Origin: Vibrio tritonius | Lineage (GTDB): Bacteria > Pseudomonadota > Gammaproteobacteria > Enterobacterales > Vibrionaceae | Length of the DNA: 64,000 nt | NCBI RefSeq assembly: GCF_001547935.1 | Contig: NZ_AP014635.1 | Coordinates: 3,224,001 to 3,288,000, forward strand | Reading direction: 5' to 3' | Program-made: the position numbers and the translations under genes | The notes under the pieces: model-generated | What the model saw: the letters and a program-made list of their open reading frames with translations, nothing else | What the model was told of the DNA's origin: nothing | The model's database searches: none | Shown: one piece after another, positions 9,766-19,489 of the stretch | Layout: every line of letters starts with the position of its first letter | Position numbering within the stretch: position 1 is the first letter of the stretch

Positions 9766-11892
9766 TTGTATCTATTCGATAGCCTCAAGGATGTTGCCCA
9801 AGAGTATCTGACAGAGCCTCAACTAGAGGCTCTGCGTCGCTCTTATGTGGTAGCAAGAGATGCCCATGAAGGGCAAACCCGCTCAAGTGGCGAACCTTAT
9901 ATTATCCATCCCGTTGCGGTAGCACGCATTCTGGCTGAAATGCGTTTAGATTTGGAAACGCTCCAAGCTGCGTTGTTGCACGACGTGATTGAAGATACTG
10001 CCGTCACCAAGGAAGAGTTAGAAAAACAATTTGGTCATGCTGTTGCCGAACTGGTCGATGGCGTGTCAAAGTTGGATAAGCTGAAGTTTCGCGATCGAAA
10101 AGAAGCTCAGGCCGAAAACTTTCGTAAGATGGTGCTTGCCATGGTGCAAGACATCCGAGTGATTCTGATTAAATTATCAGACCGTACCCATAATATGCGG
10201 ACACTCGGCTCTTTACGTCCGGACAAGCGCCGTCGCATTGCCCGAGAAACCCTCGAGATCTACGCTCCTCTAGCCCATCGCTTGGGCATCCACAATATCA
10301 AAACAGAACTCGAAGAGTTAGGCTTTGAAGCACTCTATCCCAACCGTTATCGCGTTTTAAAAGAAGTGGTGAAAGCCGCGCGTGGTAACCGTAAAGAGAT
10401 GATTCAGCGCATCCACAACGAAATCGAAGGTCGCCTGCAAGATGCTGGGCTTCATGCTCGTGTGGTTGGTCGCGAAAAAAACCTCTACTCCATCTACAAC
10501 AAGATGAAAACCAAAGAACAGCGTTTCCATACCATTATGGATATTTACGCGTTCCGAGTCATTGTGGATGATGCTGACACCTGTTACCGCGCCTTAGGTC
10601 AAGTACACAGCCTGTACAAACCACGCCCTGGCCGAGTCAAAGATTACATTGCGGTTCCCAAAGCGAACGGCTATCAATCTTTGCATACATCCATGGTGGG
10701 TCCTCATGGTGTGCCTGTCGAAGTACAAATTCGTACTGAAGATATGGATCAAATGGCGGACAAAGGGGTTGCGGCACACTGGTCTTATAAATCTAACGGT
10801 GAGCGTGTCGGTACTACCGCACAAATTAAAGCTCAGCGCTGGATGCAAAGCCTGCTTGAATTACAACAAAGCGCAGGCAACTCGTTTGAATTTATTGAAA
10901 ACGTAAAATCTGATCTGTTCCCAGATGAAATTTTCGTCTTCACCCCTAAAGGTCGAATCGTTGAGATGCCGGTCGGGGCAACGGCTGTCGATTTCGCTTA
11001 TGCGGTGCATACTGACATTGGTAACTCCTGTGTAGGTGCTCGTGTTGACCGCATGCCTTATCCACTTAGTAAGCCACTCAAAAACGGTCAAACTGTTGAA
11101 ATCATCAGTGCTCCTGGTGCAAGACCAAATGCTGCTTGGCTAAACTACGTGGTGACCTCACGCGCTCGAACGAAGATTCGTCAAGTTCTCAAAACCATGC
11201 GTCGTGAAGATTCGGTGATGTTAGGCCGTCGTCTACTCAATCATGCATTGGGCGACTGTACTCTTAATGACATTAACGAAGAGATCGTCAAACAGGTTAT
11301 TAGTGATCTGAAAGTCGCTTCGGTTGATGACATGCTCGCCGCGATTGGTCTCGGAGAATTGATGAGCATCGTGATTGCTCGTCGCTTGCTTGGTGATGTG
11401 GAAGATTTCGCATCCGTTGAGAAAGAACCGCAAACCAGCAATAACAAACGTAAGATGCCAATCCGTGGAGCAGAAGGTATCTTGTTGACGTTTGCTAACT
11501 GCTGTCACCCAATCCCAGATGATTCTATTATTGCTCACGTCTCTCCAGGCCGAGGCTTAGTAGTCCATCGTGAGACTTGCCCTAACGTCCGTGGTTATCA
11601 GAAAGAACCTGATAAATACATGGCGGTAGAATGGTCGAAGGATTACGACCAAGAATTCATTGCAGAGCTTCGCGTTGATATTTTGAATCGACAAGGTGCA
11701 CTCGCTGAACTGACTAACGTAATTTCGCAAACAGGTTCAAACATTCAAGGCCTGTCAACAGAAGAACGTGATGGTCGCCTTTATACAGTCACCGTACTGT
11801 TGACAACGAAGGACCGTGTTCACCTCGCTGGTATTATGCGTAAAATCCGCTCTATGCACGATGCATTGAAAGTCAGACGTAGAAAATACTAA
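9766..11892 (+). CDS. spoT: Bifunctional (p)ppGpp synthetase/hydrolase SpoT
   Basis: Controls the alarmone (p)ppGpp; SpoT proteins mainly hydrolyse it and respond to carbon and fatty-acid starvation. The 708 residues show an HD hydrolase domain with H72-D73 and E76-D77 and a synthetase domain with VKDYIAVPKANGYQSLHT near 291. A TGS domain (from about 386, DEIFVFTPKG) and a C-terminal ACT domain (about 632-705) follow. The start is TTG, as in E. coli spoT, giving MYLFDSLKD against MYLFESLNQ; no ATG is near. It lies 38 bp after rpoZ in the usual operon. Confidence 0.96.
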   Translation: MYLFDSLKDVAQEYLTEPQLEALRRSYVVARDAHEGQTRSSGEPYIIHPVAVARILAEMRLDLETLQAALLHDVIEDTAVTKEELEKQFGHAVAELVDGVSKLDKLKFRDRKEAQAENFRKMVLAMVQDIRVILIKLSDRTHNMRTLGSLRPDKRRRIARETLEIYAPLAHRLGIHNIKTELEELGFEALYPNRYRVLKEVVKAARGNRKEMIQRIHNEIEGRLQDAGLHARVVGREKNLYSIYNKMKTKEQRFHTIMDIYAFRVIVDDADTCYRALGQVHSLYKPRPGRVKDYIAVPKANGYQSLHTSMVGPHGVPVEVQIRTEDMDQMADKGVAAHWSYKSNGERVGTTAQIKAQRWMQSLLELQQSAGNSFEFIENVKSDLFPDEIFVFTPKGRIVEMPVGATAVDFAYAVHTDIGNSCVGARVDRMPYPLSKPLKNGQTVEIISAPGARPNAAWLNYVVTSRARTKIRQVLKTMRREDSVMLGRRLLNHALGDCTLNDINEEIVKQVISDLKVASVDDMLAAIGLGELMSIVIARRLLGDVEDFASVEKEPQTSNNKRKMPIRGAEGILLTFANCCHPIPDDSIIAHVSPGRGLVVHRETCPNVRGYQKEPDKYMAVEWSKDYDQEFIAELRVDILNRQGALAELTNVISQTGSNIQGLSTEERDGRLYTVTVLLTTKDRVHLAGIMRKIRSMHDALKVRRRKY

Positions 11893-11906
11893 CCCCGTCT
11901 CCTATT

Positions 11907-11929
11907 CAGTCCCATCTCGTATGGGACTG
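11907..11929 (+). other. Stem-loop between spoT and trmH
   Basis: Perfect 9-bp inverted repeat (CAGTCCCAT / ATGGGACTG, loop CTCGT) in the 63-bp gap. No T-run follows, so it is more likely an mRNA stability or partial attenuation element than a full terminator. Confidence 0.45.
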
Positions 11930-11955
11930 GATGATATTTATTGGAACGCTGTTGA

Positions 11956-12642
11956 ATGAATGCTGAACGCTACGCCCGTATTCAAGAAGTGCTAAAAGCA
12001 CGCCAACCTGATCTCACTCTTTGTCTCGAACAGGTCCACAAACCAAATAATGTTTCTGCCGTGATTCGCACTGCCGACGCAACCGGACTGCATAAAATTC
12101 ATGCCGTGTGGCCAGATGACCAGATGCGCACACTATCACATACTTCTGCAGGTGCCCGAAACTGGGTTGAAGTTGAAACCCATGATTCAATTGAAGATGC
12201 CGTAGCCACACTGAAAAGTGAAGGCATGCAGGTGCTGATTACCAACCTGTCGGATACTGCGGTCGATTTTCGTGAAATTGACTACACAAAACCAACCGCC
12301 ATCATTTTAGGTAGTGAAAAAACGGGTATCTCCAAGCAAGCGCTTGATCTTGCTGATCAAGATATTGTGATTCCAATGGTAGGCATGGTTCAATCTCTCA
12401 ATGTATCGGTGGCAAGTGCTTTGATCCTTTACGAAGCACAACGTCAACGCCAAGCGGCTGGCATGTATGAACGAGATACCAGTTTATTGCCACCAGAAAC
12501 TATCGAACGTATTTTGTTTGAACGTGGTCACCCAGTGTTGGCCAAAGTGGCGAAACGCAAAGGGCTTCCTTTTCCACACCTTGATGAGCAAGGCGAGATC
12601 GTTGCTGATGATAAGTGGTGGAAAGCGATGCAAAGCAAGTAA
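11956..12642 (+). CDS. trmH: tRNA (guanosine(18)-2'-O)-methyltransferase
   Basis: SPOUT-superfamily enzyme that uses S-adenosylmethionine to methylate the ribose of G18 in tRNA. The 228 residues carry SPOUT motif 1 (NNVSAVIRTADATG), motif 2 (ILGSEKTGIS) and motif 3 with the trefoil knot (IPMVGMVQSLNVSVASAL). A C-terminal basic helix completes the protein. Its place between spoT and recG is the enteric arrangement. The ATG start gives the expected MNAERYARI N-terminus. Confidence 0.95.
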   Translation: MNAERYARIQEVLKARQPDLTLCLEQVHKPNNVSAVIRTADATGLHKIHAVWPDDQMRTLSHTSAGARNWVEVETHDSIEDAVATLKSEGMQVLITNLSDTAVDFREIDYTKPTAIILGSEKTGISKQALDLADQDIVIPMVGMVQSLNVSVASALILYEAQRQRQAAGMYERDTSLLPPETIERILFERGHPVLAKVAKRKGLPFPHLDEQGEIVADDKWWKAMQSK

Positions 12643-12695
12643 CTCCTCCGCTTCTGCCTTTCATCTTTAAGGTCCAATGATCTAAAGTTGCAAAA

Positions 12696-12733
12696 AAGTT
12701 GGGGTGATAGCCAATCACCTCCAACTTCCCAAA
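12696..12733 (+). terminator. Probable terminator hairpin after trmH
   Basis: A 13-bp stem (12696-12708 with 12714-12727, one bulged T at 12720, loop AGCCA) is followed by CCCAAAATTTTT. The T-run is eight bases away, so efficiency is uncertain. It would partly insulate recG from spoT-trmH. Confidence 0.5.
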
Positions 12734-12805
12734 ATTTTTCCTGTACAAAAACACAGCCCGGTGTTTGAATAATTGCTATCTATCTGATTAACGAAGAGCT
12801 GATTT

Positions 12806-14884
12806 ATGTCCCAATTGCTTTCCGCTGTGCCATTGACATCACTATCTGGAGTAGGTGCCAAAGTAGCCGAAAAGCTAGAGAAAATCGGCTTAGTGACGGT
12901 GCAAGATTTGCTGTTTCACCTACCACTACGTTATGAAGATCGCACCAGAATATACCCTATCGTCAAGCTTCATCCTGGAATTTGGGCCGCTGTGCAAGGC
13001 AAAGTGATGTCTGTCGATACCATATTTGGCCGACGTAAAATGTTAACCGTTCGTATCAGTGATGGTAACGGTTCGCTAACGTTACGCTTTTTCAATTTTA
13101 CAGCGGGGATGAAAAACAATTTTACCGAAGGGAAATTGGTTCATGCCTATGGCGAAATCAAACCTGGCAATGGCGGATTAGAGATCATCCATCCGGACTA
13201 CCAATTTTACGCTCCAGCGCAAAAGCCTGATATCGAGCCTAATTTAACGCCAGTCTACCCAACCACTGACGGCTTGCGTCAAATCACATTGCGTAATTTA
13301 ACCGATCAAGCACTTGAACTGCTAGATAAAGCAGCAGTTCAAGAACTGCTACCTTCAGGTCTATACGATCATCAAATGACCATGGGACAAGCGCTGCATA
13401 TCATTCATCGGCCGCCAGCCGATATTGATTTATCCTTGTTTGATGACGGGCGCCATCCAGCGCAAATTCGACTCATTATGGAAGAACTGCTGGCGCAAAA
13501 CCTTTCGATGCTCACGGTACGCAGTAAAGGACAACAAGAAAATGCAGTGGCACTGCCTCCAGCAAACGAGCTGAAACAACAACTTTTAGCTCAATTGCCT
13601 TTTTCTCCAACTAACGCTCAGGCACGTGTTGTAGGAGAAATTGAACAAGATCTCGCTAAACCACACCCAATGATGCGCTTAGTGCAGGGTGACGTAGGTT
13701 CAGGCAAAACCTTAGTTGCAGCGTTAGCTGCAGTAAGGGCCATTGCTCACGGACATCAAGTTGCCTTAATGGCGCCCACTGAATTGCTTGCCGAGCAGCA
13801 CGCACTTAACTTTGCAAATTGGTTTGAATCTTTAGGCATTCAAGTCGGCTGGCTAGCGGGCAAACTCAAAGGTAAAGCAAAAGAGCAAGAACTAGCGCGC
13901 ATTGCTAGTGGTGAAGCGCAAATGGTAGTAGGTACTCACGCACTCTTTCAAGAGCACGTCAATTTTCACAACCTTGCTTTAGTCATCATCGACGAACAGC
14001 ACCGTTTTGGGGTTCATCAACGCCTAGAATTGCGTGAAAAAGGCATCAAACAAGGCGCAGTTCCTCATCAGTTGATCATGACGGCAACCCCTATTCCTCG
14101 CACATTGGCAATGACGGCTTATGCGGATTTAGAAACCTCAATTATCGACGAACTGCCGCCGGGACGAACCCCGATTCAAACAGTTGCGATTCCAGACACC
14201 AAACGACAAGATATTATTGACCGCGTGCGTCATGCCTGCCTTACCGAGGGAAAACAAGCCTATTGGGTGTGTACCTTGATTGATGAATCGGAAGTGCTTG
14301 AAGCGCAAGCCGCGGCAGAAATTGCTCAAGAGCTCCAAACAACACTGCCTGATGTCAAAATTGGTTTGGTTCATGGTCGAATGAAAGCGGCTGAAAAGCA
14401 GGAAGTCATGCGAGCCTTTAAAGCCAATGAACTGCATTTACTTGTAGCAACCACTGTTATCGAGGTTGGGGTTGATGTCCCCAATGCCAGTTTAATGATC
14501 ATCGAAAACCCAGAGCGCCTTGGCTTAGCACAACTCCACCAGCTACGAGGACGTGTAGGTCGAGGGTCGGTCGCTAGCCATTGTGTATTGCTCTATCACG
14601 CACCTCTTTCTAAAACCGCCCAAAAACGCCTTGGCGTACTAAGAGAGAGTAATGATGGTTTCGTCATCGCTCAACGTGATTTGGAAATTCGAGGCCCTGG
14701 AGAACTACTCGGAACCAAACAAACTGGCTTAGCCGATTTCAAAATCGCTGACTTAGTACGCGATCAACGTCTAGTTCCTGAAGTTCAGCGTATATCACAC
14801 TATATTTTCAGTAACTTCCCGGACAATGCTCAGGCGATTATTGATCGCTGGATGAACAATCGAGAACAGTACTCGAACGCTTAA
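12806..14884 (+). CDS. recG: ATP-dependent DNA helicase RecG
   Basis: Branch-specific helicase that reverses stalled replication forks and unwinds D-loops and R-loops. The 692 residues start with the wedge/OB domain (about 50-150). The helicase motor has Walker A GDVGSGKT near 295, DEQH box near 396 and TATPIPRT near 430. Motif VI (QLRGRVGRG) precedes the C-terminal RecG hook. Length matches the family. It closes the gmk-recG cluster; a possible terminator sits in the 163-bp gap after trmH, so recG may also have its own promoter. The ATG has GAAGAG upstream. Confidence 0.96.
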   Translation: MSQLLSAVPLTSLSGVGAKVAEKLEKIGLVTVQDLLFHLPLRYEDRTRIYPIVKLHPGIWAAVQGKVMSVDTIFGRRKMLTVRISDGNGSLTLRFFNFTAGMKNNFTEGKLVHAYGEIKPGNGGLEIIHPDYQFYAPAQKPDIEPNLTPVYPTTDGLRQITLRNLTDQALELLDKAAVQELLPSGLYDHQMTMGQALHIIHRPPADIDLSLFDDGRHPAQIRLIMEELLAQNLSMLTVRSKGQQENAVALPPANELKQQLLAQLPFSPTNAQARVVGEIEQDLAKPHPMMRLVQGDVGSGKTLVAALAAVRAIAHGHQVALMAPTELLAEQHALNFANWFESLGIQVGWLAGKLKGKAKEQELARIASGEAQMVVGTHALFQEHVNFHNLALVIIDEQHRFGVHQRLELREKGIKQGAVPHQLIMTATPIPRTLAMTAYADLETSIIDELPPGRTPIQTVAIPDTKRQDIIDRVRHACLTEGKQAYWVCTLIDESEVLEAQAAAEIAQELQTTLPDVKIGLVHGRMKAAEKQEVMRAFKANELHLLVATTVIEVGVDVPNASLMIIENPERLGLAQLHQLRGRVGRGSVASHCVLLYHAPLSKTAQKRLGVLRESNDGFVIAQRDLEIRGPGELLGTKQTGLADFKIADLVRDQRLVPEVQRISHYIFSNFPDNAQAIIDRWMNNREQYSNA

Positions 14885-14887
14885 TAC

Positions 14888-14921
14888 ACACCAGATGTCG
14901 TTCTGGTGTTAGGCACCAGAA
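14888..14921 (+). other. Overlapping alternative hairpins after recG
   Basis: Three related segments allow two exclusive stems. ACACCAGA (14888-14895) can pair with TCTGGTGT (14902-14909), or TTCTGGTG (14901-14908) can pair with CACCAGAA (14914-14921). No T-run follows, so this is not a classical terminator. The rest of the gap to xanP up to about 15050 shows nothing I can name. Confidence 0.45.
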
Positions 14922-15055
14922 CTTCCGCTCAAAATAGTTCTAACTCAATAAATTTAAAATACTTTTTCTTAGGGTGATCTGCCACATCTCCACAGTTGGC
15001 ATTTTTCGCATCATAAACACTTGTCTACTTGGTCAAGAAATTTCTGTTTTCACAC

Positions 15056-15071
15056 TCGCAAACGTTTGCTT
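15056..15071 (+). promoter_or_regulatory. PurR operator upstream of xanP
   Basis: TCGCAAACGTTTGCTT matches the recalled PurR consensus ACGCAAACGTTTNCNT at all specified positions but the first. It is a near-perfect palindrome about the central CG and overlaps the predicted -35 of the xanP promoter. That geometry fits repression by PurR with hypoxanthine or guanine. Confidence 0.85.
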
Positions 15072-15093
15072 TTCACTCTGAACACTCTATAAT
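15065..15093 (+). promoter_or_regulatory. Predicted sigma-70 promoter of xanP
   Basis: A consensus -10 TATAAT (15088-15093) lies exactly 17 bp after TTTGCT (15065-15070), a moderate -35. The start point would be near 15100, leaving a leader of about 150 bases before the ATG. The PurR operator covers the -35. Confidence 0.7.
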
Positions 15094-15252
15094 CGCCCGC
15101 CTGATTTTGAGGATTTGATCAAAAAGATCACCACCTCAAACACTCGATCCTGAGCAGAATCTGAATAACAGCAATCACAGATAAAGAGCTGCTCCACTTT
15201 TTCAACCCATTCAGCGTCGAAAAAGCCAGATATTGAAAACTAGGAACTCATT

Positions 15253-16632
15253 ATGACAACCAAGAGCACCGCGCGTAAATCTGATTTGGTATACCAACTC
15301 AATGACCGCCCACCACTACCGCAAACTATATTTGCGGCTATTCAGCACTTATTGGCGATGTTTGTCGCTGTTATTACTCCATCGCTGATCATTTGCCAAA
15401 CATTAGGAGTTCCTGCGGATCAAACCAACACCATCATCAGCATGTCGCTGTTTGCATCAGGTGTATCTTCGTTTATTCAGATTCGAACGATAGGTCCGAT
15501 TGGTTCTGGCTTACTTTCCATCCAAGGCACTAGCTTTAACTTCTTAGGTCCAATTATTGGTGCTGGCTTATCTCTAAAAGCTGGTGGTGCTGATATTCCA
15601 ACCATGATGGCATCGATTTTCGGTACTATTTTGGTTGCCTCTCTTGCTGAGATTCTACTTTCACGCGTATTGGAATTCGCACAACGCATTATCACCCCAC
15701 TGGTCTCTGGTATCGTGGTAACGCTGATTGGTCTGACTCTAATTCAAGTTGGTCTGGTGTCTATGGGGGGCGGTTATTCAGCAATGAGTAATCACACATT
15801 TGGTAGCCTAGATAACCTAGCTTTGGCAGGTACCGTGTTGGCGTTAATTGTGATTTTAAACCGTTCACGTAACCCTTATGTTCGCGTCTCTTCAATCGTT
15901 ATTGCAATGCTAGCAGGTTATGTATTGGCTTACTTCTTAGGGATGGTTAGTACAGATCTTCCAAACACCGAATCTTGGCTTGCTGTACCAATTCCAATGC
16001 AATTTGGTCTGCAGTTTGATTGGTCGTTGTTTATTCCGCTCGTGCTGATTTTCTTAATTACAGCACTTGAAGCGATTGGTGACATTACCGCAACGTCTGA
16101 AGTATCAGGCGAACCGGTAAAAGGCCCTATCTATATGAAACGTCTGAAAGGTGGTGTGTTAGCGGACGGTGTTAACTCAGCTTTAGCAGCATTCTTTAAC
16201 AGCTTTCCAAACTCAACCTTCAGCCAAAATAACGGCATTATTATGCTAACTGGCGTAGCAAGCCGTTACGTAGGTTACTTTATTGCTGGGATGCTTGTTT
16301 TACTCGGATTATTCCCTGGCGTGGCAAGCTTTGTGCAGATGATACCAGAGCCTGTACTTGGTGGAGCAACCATCGTGATGTTTGGTACGATTGCCGCTGC
16401 GGGTGTGCGTATTATCTCTCGTGTTGAGCTTGACCGCCGCGCCATTCTCATCATGGCACTCTCTTTCTCGATGGGCTTAGGCGTGGCACAAAAACCAGAA
16501 ATTCTACAATTTATGCCAGAGTTCATTAAAAACATCTTCTCAACAGGGATTGCTGCTGGCGGTATTACAGCCATCGTATTGAACCTCATTCTTCCTCTTC
16601 ATATGGAAGATGATGAAGAGCAAAAAGCATAA
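15253..16632 (+). CDS. xanP: Xanthine permease XanP (NCS2 family)
   Basis: High-affinity proton-coupled purine (xanthine) importer of the inner membrane. The 459 residues align by eye along their length with E. coli XanP/YicE (463). Shared stretches include [30 protein letters not shown], the helix-8 motif [12 protein letters not shown] and [17 protein letters not shown], in which NCS2 substrate residues lie. About 14 membrane helices are expected. The recG-xanP neighbourhood resembles that of E. coli. The PurR operator upstream supports a purine, not uracil, substrate. The ATG has AGGAAC upstream. The terminator overlaps the end of convergent envZ. Confidence 0.92.
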   Translation: MTTKSTARKSDLVYQLNDRPPLPQTIFAAIQHLLAMFVAVITPSLIICQTLGVPADQTNTIISMSLFASGVSSFIQIRTIGPIGSGLLSIQGTSFNFLGPIIGAGLSLKAGGADIPTMMASIFGTILVASLAEILLSRVLEFAQRIITPLVSGIVVTLIGLTLIQVGLVSMGGGYSAMSNHTFGSLDNLALAGTVLALIVILNRSRNPYVRVSSIVIAMLAGYVLAYFLGMVSTDLPNTESWLAVPIPMQFGLQFDWSLFIPLVLIFLITALEAIGDITATSEVSGEPVKGPIYMKRLKGGVLADGVNSALAAFFNSFPNSTFSQNNGIIMLTGVASRYVGYFIAGMLVLLGLFPGVASFVQMIPEPVLGGATIVMFGTIAAAGVRIISRVELDRRAILIMALSFSMGLGVAQKPEILQFMPEFIKNIFSTGIAAGGITAIVLNLILPLHMEDDEEQKA

Positions 16633-16656
16633 GACTCGCACAGAGCAATGTCGGTT

Positions 16657-16681
16657 AAAGGGGCTTTATAGCCCCTTTTTT
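16657..16681 (+). terminator. Intrinsic terminator after xanP, overlapping envZ end
   Basis: A 9-bp stem (AAAGGGGCT / AGCCCCTTT, loop TTAT) is followed by T to 16681. The envZ stop codon (16666-16668) lies inside the loop, so this DNA encodes the last envZ codons on one strand and the xanP terminator on the other. The A-run lets it work for envZ too. Confidence 0.9.
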
Positions 16682-17991
16682 GATACTACCGGGAAGCTAA
16701 TTTGCACACGTAAACCGCCTTCGCTACGATTATTCACCGCCACAATGCCATGATGTTGGCTGACAATACGTCGCACAATCGCCAAACCCAGCCCAGTACC
16801 TTCACTGCCCCGAGCTTGGTCTCCTCGTGTGAACGGTTCAAAAAGCTTGTCCACCTGATCTGGTGGAATACCGGGACCATCATCCTCAACACTCATCCAA
16901 ACCATGCGGCGATCGGCACTCATGCCTGAAGATACCTTGACCCAACCATTACCATAACGGCACGCATTAACCACCAAATTAGTCAGCGCCCGCTTGATCG
17001 CAATGGGGTTACCTTTAGCGGCAATAATATCTTGATTCAAAACGCAGTCGAAAGCTTTACCATCTCCATTATTCTCCGCCATGACCACTTCTTCAGCAAT
17101 GACATTCATGTCTACCGCAACAAAAGCGTCGGTATTCACCGGTTTAAGATAATCCATGAACTGGCTGATGATTTCATTGCATTCTTCTGTATCAGAGATT
17201 ATGCCTTCAGCTAAATACGAATCTTCCGGCGACATCATCTCTGTTGCCAGACGAATACGAGTTAACGGAGTACGCAGGTCGTGGCTAATGCCCGCCATCA
17301 ACAGCGCTCGATCTTCCTCTAACGCCTGAATACCTTTCGCCATTTGGTTAAATGCTTGGGTTACAGAACGAATCTCCAATGCCCCTTTTTCCGGTAGTGG
17401 TTCAGGGTATTCGCCTTTCCCAACCGCTTTTGCGGCTTTCTCTAACGCAATCAATGGTCGATTCTGCAAACGGATAAATAACCACCCACCAAGCACAATC
17501 AAAAATGCCATGATCAAACTATTACGAAATAACGGCGCAAAATCATCTTCTTGTAACTCAGAAAGAGGGATGCGAATCAATTGTCCCGGCAGATTTTCAA
17601 TCTTAACCCACAGCACATAACTCTTTTTGCCAAGAGCCATACGCACATCGGTAGGTGAGCCAAGATCTTCCGTCATTTCTTTACTCATTAAATCAATACT
17701 TACGCCATGACGATACTCTTTTGCTTCAGGGCTATTTTCACTATGAACGGTTACACCGAGTTGATCTAAAACGCGCTGACGCTGCGGAGCATCAAGGGCT
17801 AGGTGATTGTTCTTCACCGATACGTCGAGCATCAAGTTGATTTCATGTCCGAGAATTTTATTGAACTGCTGCAAACTAGGCATCAGTGCATAATTAAAGA
17901 CGGCATAGTAGGAATAGACTTGGCTGGCAATGAGCAGAGTAAAAAACAGTAAAATGGATTGGGTAAAAGAACTACGGACACGAAAACGCAT
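16666..17991 (-). CDS. envZ: Sensor histidine kinase EnvZ
   Basis: Inner-membrane osmosensor kinase/phosphatase for OmpR. The 441 residues show TM1 (about 12-35), a periplasmic domain (about 36-157), TM2 (about 158-177) and a HAMP domain. The dimerisation helix with His237 (SHDLRTP) precedes a HATPase_c domain with N box ([10 protein letters not shown]), G1 (DDGPGIP) and G2 (GTGLGLAIV). It is nine residues shorter than E. coli EnvZ. It follows ompR by 72 bp on the minus strand, with a terminator-like hairpin between. The ATG encodes MRFRVRSSF, close to the E. coli start. Confidence 0.95.
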   Translation of the reverse strand: MRFRVRSSFTQSILLFFTLLIASQVYSYYAVFNYALMPSLQQFNKILGHEINLMLDVSVKNNHLALDAPQRQRVLDQLGVTVHSENSPEAKEYRHGVSIDLMSKEMTEDLGSPTDVRMALGKKSYVLWVKIENLPGQLIRIPLSELQEDDFAPLFRNSLIMAFLIVLGGWLFIRLQNRPLIALEKAAKAVGKGEYPEPLPEKGALEIRSVTQAFNQMAKGIQALEEDRALLMAGISHDLRTPLTRIRLATEMMSPEDSYLAEGIISDTEECNEIISQFMDYLKPVNTDAFVAVDMNVIAEEVVMAENNGDGKAFDCVLNQDIIAAKGNPIAIKRALTNLVVNACRYGNGWVKVSSGMSADRRMVWMSVEDDGPGIPPDQVDKLFEPFTRGDQARGSEGTGLGLAIVRRIVSQHHGIVAVNNRSEGGLRVQISFPVVSKKGL

Positions 17992-18034
17992 AAGACACCT
18001 ATGTAGGTCGTATCTTAAAAAGAGAGTAGAGAAG

Positions 18035-18058
18035 AAAAAGGTGCCCTAAAGCACCTTT
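18035..18058 (-). terminator. Terminator-like hairpin between ompR and envZ
   Basis: On the minus strand, AAAGGTGC / GCACCTTT (8 bp, loop TTTAGG) is followed by a run of T then CTTC. It begins only six bases after the ompR stop, in the ompR-envZ gap. It looks like a real intrinsic terminator and would lower envZ relative to ompR. Confidence 0.7.
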
Positions 18059-18063
18059 ATTTA

Positions 18064-18783
18064 TTAGCTTAGCTTACCATCTGGGACAAAGACATAGCCT
18101 AACCCCCAAACCGTTTGAATATAGCGTGGCTTGCTCGGATCAACTTCGAGCATTCTACGCAGACGTGATATTTGCACATCAATAGAACGTTCCATCGCTG
18201 AATATTCACGACCACGAGCCATGTTCATTAATTTATCGCGAGATAACGGCTCACGCGCATTGAGCACTAGCGCTTTTAATACTGCAAATTCGCCAGAAGT
18301 TAATGGCATCGCTTCATCACCGCGAAACATTTCTCGGGTTCCAAGGTTAAGACGAAACTCACCAAATTCAACCACTGATTCTTCTGCGCTAGGTGCGCCT
18401 GGTGCCTCTAAAACTTGACGACGCAACACTGCCTTTATACGAGCTAACAATTCGCGAGGGTTAAATGGCTTTGGTAGGTAATCGTCAGCACCAACCTCCA
18501 AACCAACAATGCGATCTATCTCATCCCCTTTCGCGGTCAACATGAGAATAGGCAAAGTGCTGTTAGCATTACGCAGACGACGGCAGATAGACAAACCATC
18601 TTCACCAGGCAACATGAGATCCAACACCATGAGATGAAACGTCTCACGAGTCAACAAACGATCCATCTGCTCACCATTTGCCACACTACGCACCTGAAAA
18701 CCTTGTTCGGAGAGATAACGCTCCAACAAAGCTCTTAAGCGAGCGTCATCATCAACAACCAGAATTTTATGATTTTCTTGCAT
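18064..18783 (-). CDS. ompR: Response regulator OmpR
   Basis: OmpR-family transcription factor phosphorylated by EnvZ, controlling porins and osmotic or acid responses. The 239 residues have a receiver domain (D11, D12, phospho-acceptor D55, conserved lysine in the PKPFNPREL stretch) and a C-terminal winged helix (LTSGEFAVLKAL to YIQTVWGLGYVF). The frame opens at GTG 18795, but ATG 18783 gives MQENHKILVVDDD, equal to the E. coli start and length, and has GAGGG six bases upstream. greB lies 143 bp upstream on the same strand. Confidence 0.96.
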   Translation of the reverse strand: MQENHKILVVDDDARLRALLERYLSEQGFQVRSVANGEQMDRLLTRETFHLMVLDLMLPGEDGLSICRRLRNANSTLPILMLTAKGDEIDRIVGLEVGADDYLPKPFNPRELLARIKAVLRRQVLEAPGAPSAEESVVEFGEFRLNLGTREMFRGDEAMPLTSGEFAVLKALVLNAREPLSRDKLMNMARGREYSAMERSIDVQISRLRRMLEVDPSKPRYIQTVWGLGYVFVPDGKLS

Positions 18784-18926
18784 GAAAGCCCTCACCGACT
18801 ATCGACTTTACCCTGTTATACTAGGACCACAAATGTAACACTGTGATCGAGAGTTAGTACAAAACAATTGTTAACGATTGTTTCCTTTGCTACTGACTTC
18901 ACTTTCCTTGGATTGGTCAGGCAACT

Positions 18927-19409
18927 TTATTCCGGTTTTGGATACTCAATCTTATTGATAAACCAAAGTTTCGTGCCTGCAGGGGTGTTCACTTCTACTT
19001 CATCATCCACTTCGCGTTTGAGTAACGCGCGTGCCATCGGTGAATCAATAGAGATATAGTTTTTCACTTCACCGTAAATCTCTTCTGGTCCAACAATACG
19101 AAAACGCTTAGTTTCACCTTCTTCGTTTTCAATTTCGACCCAAGCACCAAAAAATACTTTTCCTTCTTGTTGTGGGGAATAGTCAACCACTTGGACTTCA
19201 GGGAGAAATTTACGCAAAAAGCGCACTCGGCGATCGATTTGACGCAATAAACGTTTGTTATATTGGTAATCTGCATTTTCGGAGCGATCACCTAAACTTG
19301 CTGCCCAAGTCACTATTTTTGTGACTTCAGGGCGCTGCTCATGCCACAGGTAATCGTGTTCTTCTTTGAGTTTGTTGTAGCCCTCGCGGGTGATCAGTTT
19401 GGTTTTCAC
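18927..19409 (-). CDS. greB: Transcript cleavage factor GreB
   Basis: Binds in the RNA polymerase secondary channel and stimulates cleavage of backtracked RNA. The 160 residues have the N-terminal coiled coil with the acidic tip D41 and E44 (SLGDRSENADY) and the C-terminal FKBP-like domain (ISIDSPMARALL). NTPAG near the end is a Gre signature. The YSPQQEGKVFFGAWVEIEN segment marks GreB rather than GreA. Start is GTG with no strong ribosome site; no better start is available and the alignment supports it. It lies upstream of ompR as in enteric bacteria, where tex is also adjacent. Confidence 0.95.
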   Translation of the reverse strand: MKTKLITREGYNKLKEEHDYLWHEQRPEVTKIVTWAASLGDRSENADYQYNKRLLRQIDRRVRFLRKFLPEVQVVDYSPQQEGKVFFGAWVEIENEEGETKRFRIVGPEEIYGEVKNYISIDSPMARALLKREVDDEVEVNTPAGTKLWFINKIEYPKPE

Positions 19410-19489
19410 TGATATGTCTCACTACTCACGGTAAATGGTAAATATAGTGAGACGTTATCGCTTTTAAGCGTATTTTTCCAGTACTTAGG

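Noticed and set aside
18852..18880. AT-rich inverted repeat after greB (AAACAAT ... ATTGTTT)
   Set aside because: Only 7 bp of A-T pairs; could be a weak terminator or chance, and I could not support a specific call.
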